From Ascidia mentula (Eukaryota > Chordata > Ascidiacea > Phlebobranchia > Ascidiidae): DNA of 64,000 nucleotides. Both the position numbers and the translations under genes were made by a program. Below, one piece after another: positions 60,901-64,000 of the stretch (the first letter of the stretch is position 1; the number at the start of each line of letters is the position of its first letter). The notes beneath the pieces were generated by a model that saw nothing but the letters and a program-made list of their open reading frames with translations, searched no databases and was not told where the DNA came from. Location of the stretch: positions 25,198,266-25,262,265 of the forward strand of contig OX387197.1 in the NCBI GenBank assembly GCA_947561715.1, read 5' to 3'.

Positions 60901-63437
60901 TTTTCAAACAAGTACTTGGGTGGTGCTTTTTACTGTCTAATTATTAGGGTTTATTACGACTATCTCATCACTGCCCGAGGCAAAAATGATCAATTAAAAC
61001 TGGTGAAATAATCACCGGGTAGAGGCGTGCAACTTTCGGCAGTGTTTCGTCATCATCAAGGTGTGACAAAGGAGTTTGTGACTAACACAAACGACGTCGA
61101 ATGTCCTTTGTTCATTTACTTTGTTTACTCTACAACCTGATGTTTCAATGTTTCAAGTTACTCACAAACTGCATACATTTCTACTGGCCAAAAAAGTATT
61201 ACAAATGCATTAATAAACCCATGCATTTTTTCTTATCCAGTACAAAACGCATGAACCTATTCTTGACGGTCAAATTTTAGGATTTCTTGGAAATTTCTAA
61301 GAATCGCAATTGGCTTTAACTGCTTAAAAACTTTGTTATATTTAAAGTAGCTGTTCTATTAACGCCTGTTTGAGTGCGCTGCAAGTCCCAAACTATATGT
61401 CTTTAAATTTGTCTTTACTTAAAATAAACAATCGCACCATTTTCGGACCCCCGCCTGGAGCTGGGATCTGGTAGTTTCGCAACGCCACAATATATAAGGT
61501 ATTTTTGCAACACTCTGCCTTTTAATAGAAAACGGCCTCACGCAATCCCTGTTTTGGACGCGCACTGTACCAATGCGGTAGCAAATCTAACTATATCTTT
61601 ACTCAGCCGCTGACTCACCACAATACACGAAAAACACTTTCGTGGCCGTTGTTACGTCATAATCCGGTGTTAACTCAGAGTAACCCCCGGGTCACCAAAG
61701 GCCTCAGCGTCGATTGTTTGATTCATATTTCCTCCCAAAAGAAGCAATTCTCGAAACTACAAAAAAATCCTCTGACATCATTTCTCAAGCAATCGCCTTA
61801 CGGCCAGATGGTCCATCAGTTACGCAACGTCGATTTAGGAAAAAGACGCGATGACGTCACATGTTTACGTCGATTTTTGAATTCTCACGCTCGTGAATGA
61901 GAAGAACATTTTGTGATTAAAACCATTATAGAACGTAGTGGTATATCAGAGACGCTTTTATTCAGTTTGACAAAAATACATTTTAACATGCCAAGTTGAA
62001 AACACAACAACCATTACCGAAACTTTGTATTAACTTGGTTAACTCTAGTTAACCACGTGATTCCATACCCAGCGTGAGTAACGCGATTTAGCAATAGGTT
62101 TAAAGAAATTGGTATTTCCATGTAGCGTGTCACTATGTTATGCGTTTCCGGTTTGTGACGCAACAATAGCTTGCTTTCTCCTAATTTGGCTACGGTTGTC
62201 ATAGCATGTTGTATAATTAGGAAAAATGAGATAAAAATATCGTTAGCGGGACATACTTGACGCGAAAAAATCGCGTTCACCTTGTTTCATGTATACCAAG
62301 TGTTAAAACAATAAAACACCCATTGTTAATACAAGTGATTATGAAGCTAAAAACTTTTTTCAATTGTTATGTATTGTAATTTTGTTTACATGGCAACCAA
62401 CAACAGTGATCTGTCTTATCAATACCAGAAATACCAGAAACGTTAAAACGTAGCTGTTTTTTTAACTCAACTAATTATCACGGGTGAAGTACATACCCAA
62501 TGTGCTACAAAAATATATATGAAGTCTCTTTGAGTAAATTACATCACGTTCTAAACTCTTAACCATTACAACACGCCGTACAAGCGCTAACTGCGGAGGA
62601 TGTTAAGTCGTATGCCCACGTGTTCAAAAGATCAATGTAACAGCCGAAGGAGACACCCGTGCATACTTGGCACGGAATCGCGGCATGGTTTCTGTCAAAA
62701 TACCTTTTGGATGAGCTTAACTCAGATACACCCTAACGACATAACCCAGAACGCTGCTATTCTCACTACAGACGGTATGTCCGGCCCACACTAGACTGCT
62801 AGATGTTTATGGAATGTTCCTGTGTACATAGGCGGGCATGTGTGCACGCAGGTAATAAGCACTTATAACAGCGATGGAGTCATTGTGTTTATAAGCCTCC
62901 CTAAAACCTTGACTAAAACCCGGAATTACTGTGGCGAATCCAGTGGGGTTGGAATTTGCGTCGTTGACTTTCGTGAGATAATAACACTTATAGCATGCCA
63001 TGCATATTTTATAGACATTAGCTGATGTTAAGTTAAAAAGCAATGGCCTGTGTAAAGTTTAACATAGGCTACGTGATGCTTATGCTCGTAAAATATTTTT
63101 CCAAATTAGTGCCGTATCGTATATTCCATCCATAGAATACTGAAAAGTTTTAGTATTTCAAAACCGACACCTTTTTATTGCTTGAAAAACATTTCGATAT
63201 TTTATTAATGAAAGTTGTGGACGATTTTGTCCCACTGCCACGATTAACCACAGATAGCGTGGATTAATTGACGTATAACAGGATACCATGCAAATTCTAC
63301 TAACGTGGCTTTAGTGACGTAATATTACGCTTGGGTGCACAGAAGTTAGACCGGGTTTTGAGGAAAGTTCGTATCTTGAAAACAAAGTTTTACTCTGAAA
63401 GTTCGTTTGTATGTGGCATACATTTGGATCTTGAAAG
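57967..63437. other. Gene-poor 5.4 kb between lipoxygenase-like gene and COPA
   Basis: Contains the promoters of the two divergent flanking genes. Open frames of 95-101 codons at 58278-58583, 58591-58878, 58961-59257 and 60605-60907 carry no domain I recognise and no consistent splice partners. No tRNA, rRNA or clear transposon end was seen. An unknown single-exon gene cannot be excluded. Confidence 0.4.
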
Positions 63438-64000
63438 ATGTTGACGAAGTTTGAGTCCAAGTCAGCCCGCGTAAAAGGTAGTATAACAATATGTTCCAAA
63501 TAAAGCAGTTATTTTATCTCATTTATATTCACTGAAATTTGTTATTCTTTGCAAATTAAGTGTTCCGGTGTAGGTCCTAATTAATAGTCTTGTCAAACCA
63601 AAAATAGAAGTACTCCATTTTACCCAGATCACAAAAAAATGTAAAGTAAATTTTTCATTAACATTTTTGCAACTTTTGAAACAACACAATATGTATAGGC
63701 AAAATATTTGCTGATATAATTCCACCGAAAAACCCATGCATGTTTCTTATCTGGCAATTAATTTTCCACAGGTTTGTCATTTCATCCCAAGCGGCCGTGG
63801 GTGTTGTCGTCCCTTCACAATGGGACGATCCAGTTGTGGGATTATCGCATGTGTACCATGATTGACAAGTTCGAAGAACATGATGGTGCGTTTACACTTG
63901 TAATTATGCATAAACATGGTATTGTTTTGCCAAATAAAAATGGATGATCGGAAGACGAATTCATTTCATTTTTGTATATTTGCTTGTAGGCCCTGTCAGA
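63438..64000 (+). CDS. COPA: Coatomer subunit alpha, 5' end (partial)
   Basis: COPI coat WD40 subunit for Golgi-to-ER vesicle transport. Coding exons 63438-63477 ([14 protein letters not shown]), 63772-63885 ([18 protein letters not shown], then [20 protein letters not shown]) and the first bases of a third from 63990 (GPVR) at the window edge. These are the almost invariant N terminus and first WD repeat of the family. The start is fixed by the MLTKFE motif, and phases 1 and 1 agree. The rest of the gene lies to the right. Confidence 0.95.

Overview
The window is animal nuclear DNA: AT-rich, with short GT-AG introns and multi-exon genes on both strands. Compact introns, a chloride-type alpha-amylase and extracellular mosaics built from trefoil, Link, sushi and discoidin modules suggest an invertebrate deuterostome, probably an ascidian tunicate. 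The species is my inference. All gene models were spliced by eye from reading-frame continuity, GT/AG sites and family knowledge.

Left third (1-23.3 kb): two intact alpha-amylase genes lie head to head (1180-6320 minus; 16560-22263 plus) on the arms of a large imperfect inverted repeat (about 568-6980 and 14985-23287). All 14 coding exons match in length one for one. Each encodes a secreted amylase of 587 residues that ends in two trefoil (P-type) modules. The 8-kb spacer holds a CYP4-type cytochrome P450 (9234-13064, plus) whose first intron carries a hAT element, two orphan amylase C-terminal exons facing apart, and a tRNA-derived SINE.

Middle (23.3-51 kb), all minus strand: SAC1/SACM1L phosphoinositide phosphatase (23339-27508) with an 84-bp-arm palindrome in an intron; then three related genes for a small secreted Link plus F5/8-C (discoidin) protein (A 28331-31029, B 33657-35967, C 41314-44190); and a 648-residue secreted mosaic of signal peptide, two trefoil-like modules, five sushi modules and an unrecognised C-terminal domain (45142-50921). 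A direct tandem duplication of about 7.5-7.9 kb (31355-39265 and 39266-46798) produced genes B and C and left a broken copy of the last four mosaic exons (37633-39241). A hAT element with an 8-bp target duplication sits only in the first unit.

Right part (51-64 kb): a membrane-anchored protein with lipoxygenase-like sequence (52539-57966, minus), about 5.4 kb in which I see no gene, and the first exons of coatomer alpha (COPA, plus) running off the window.

SAC1 and COPA are housekeeping genes of ER-Golgi lipid and vesicle traffic. The amylases, Link-discoidin proteins and trefoil-sushi mosaic are secreted proteins with predicted glycan-binding modules. A digestive or mucosal role is plausible but inferred.
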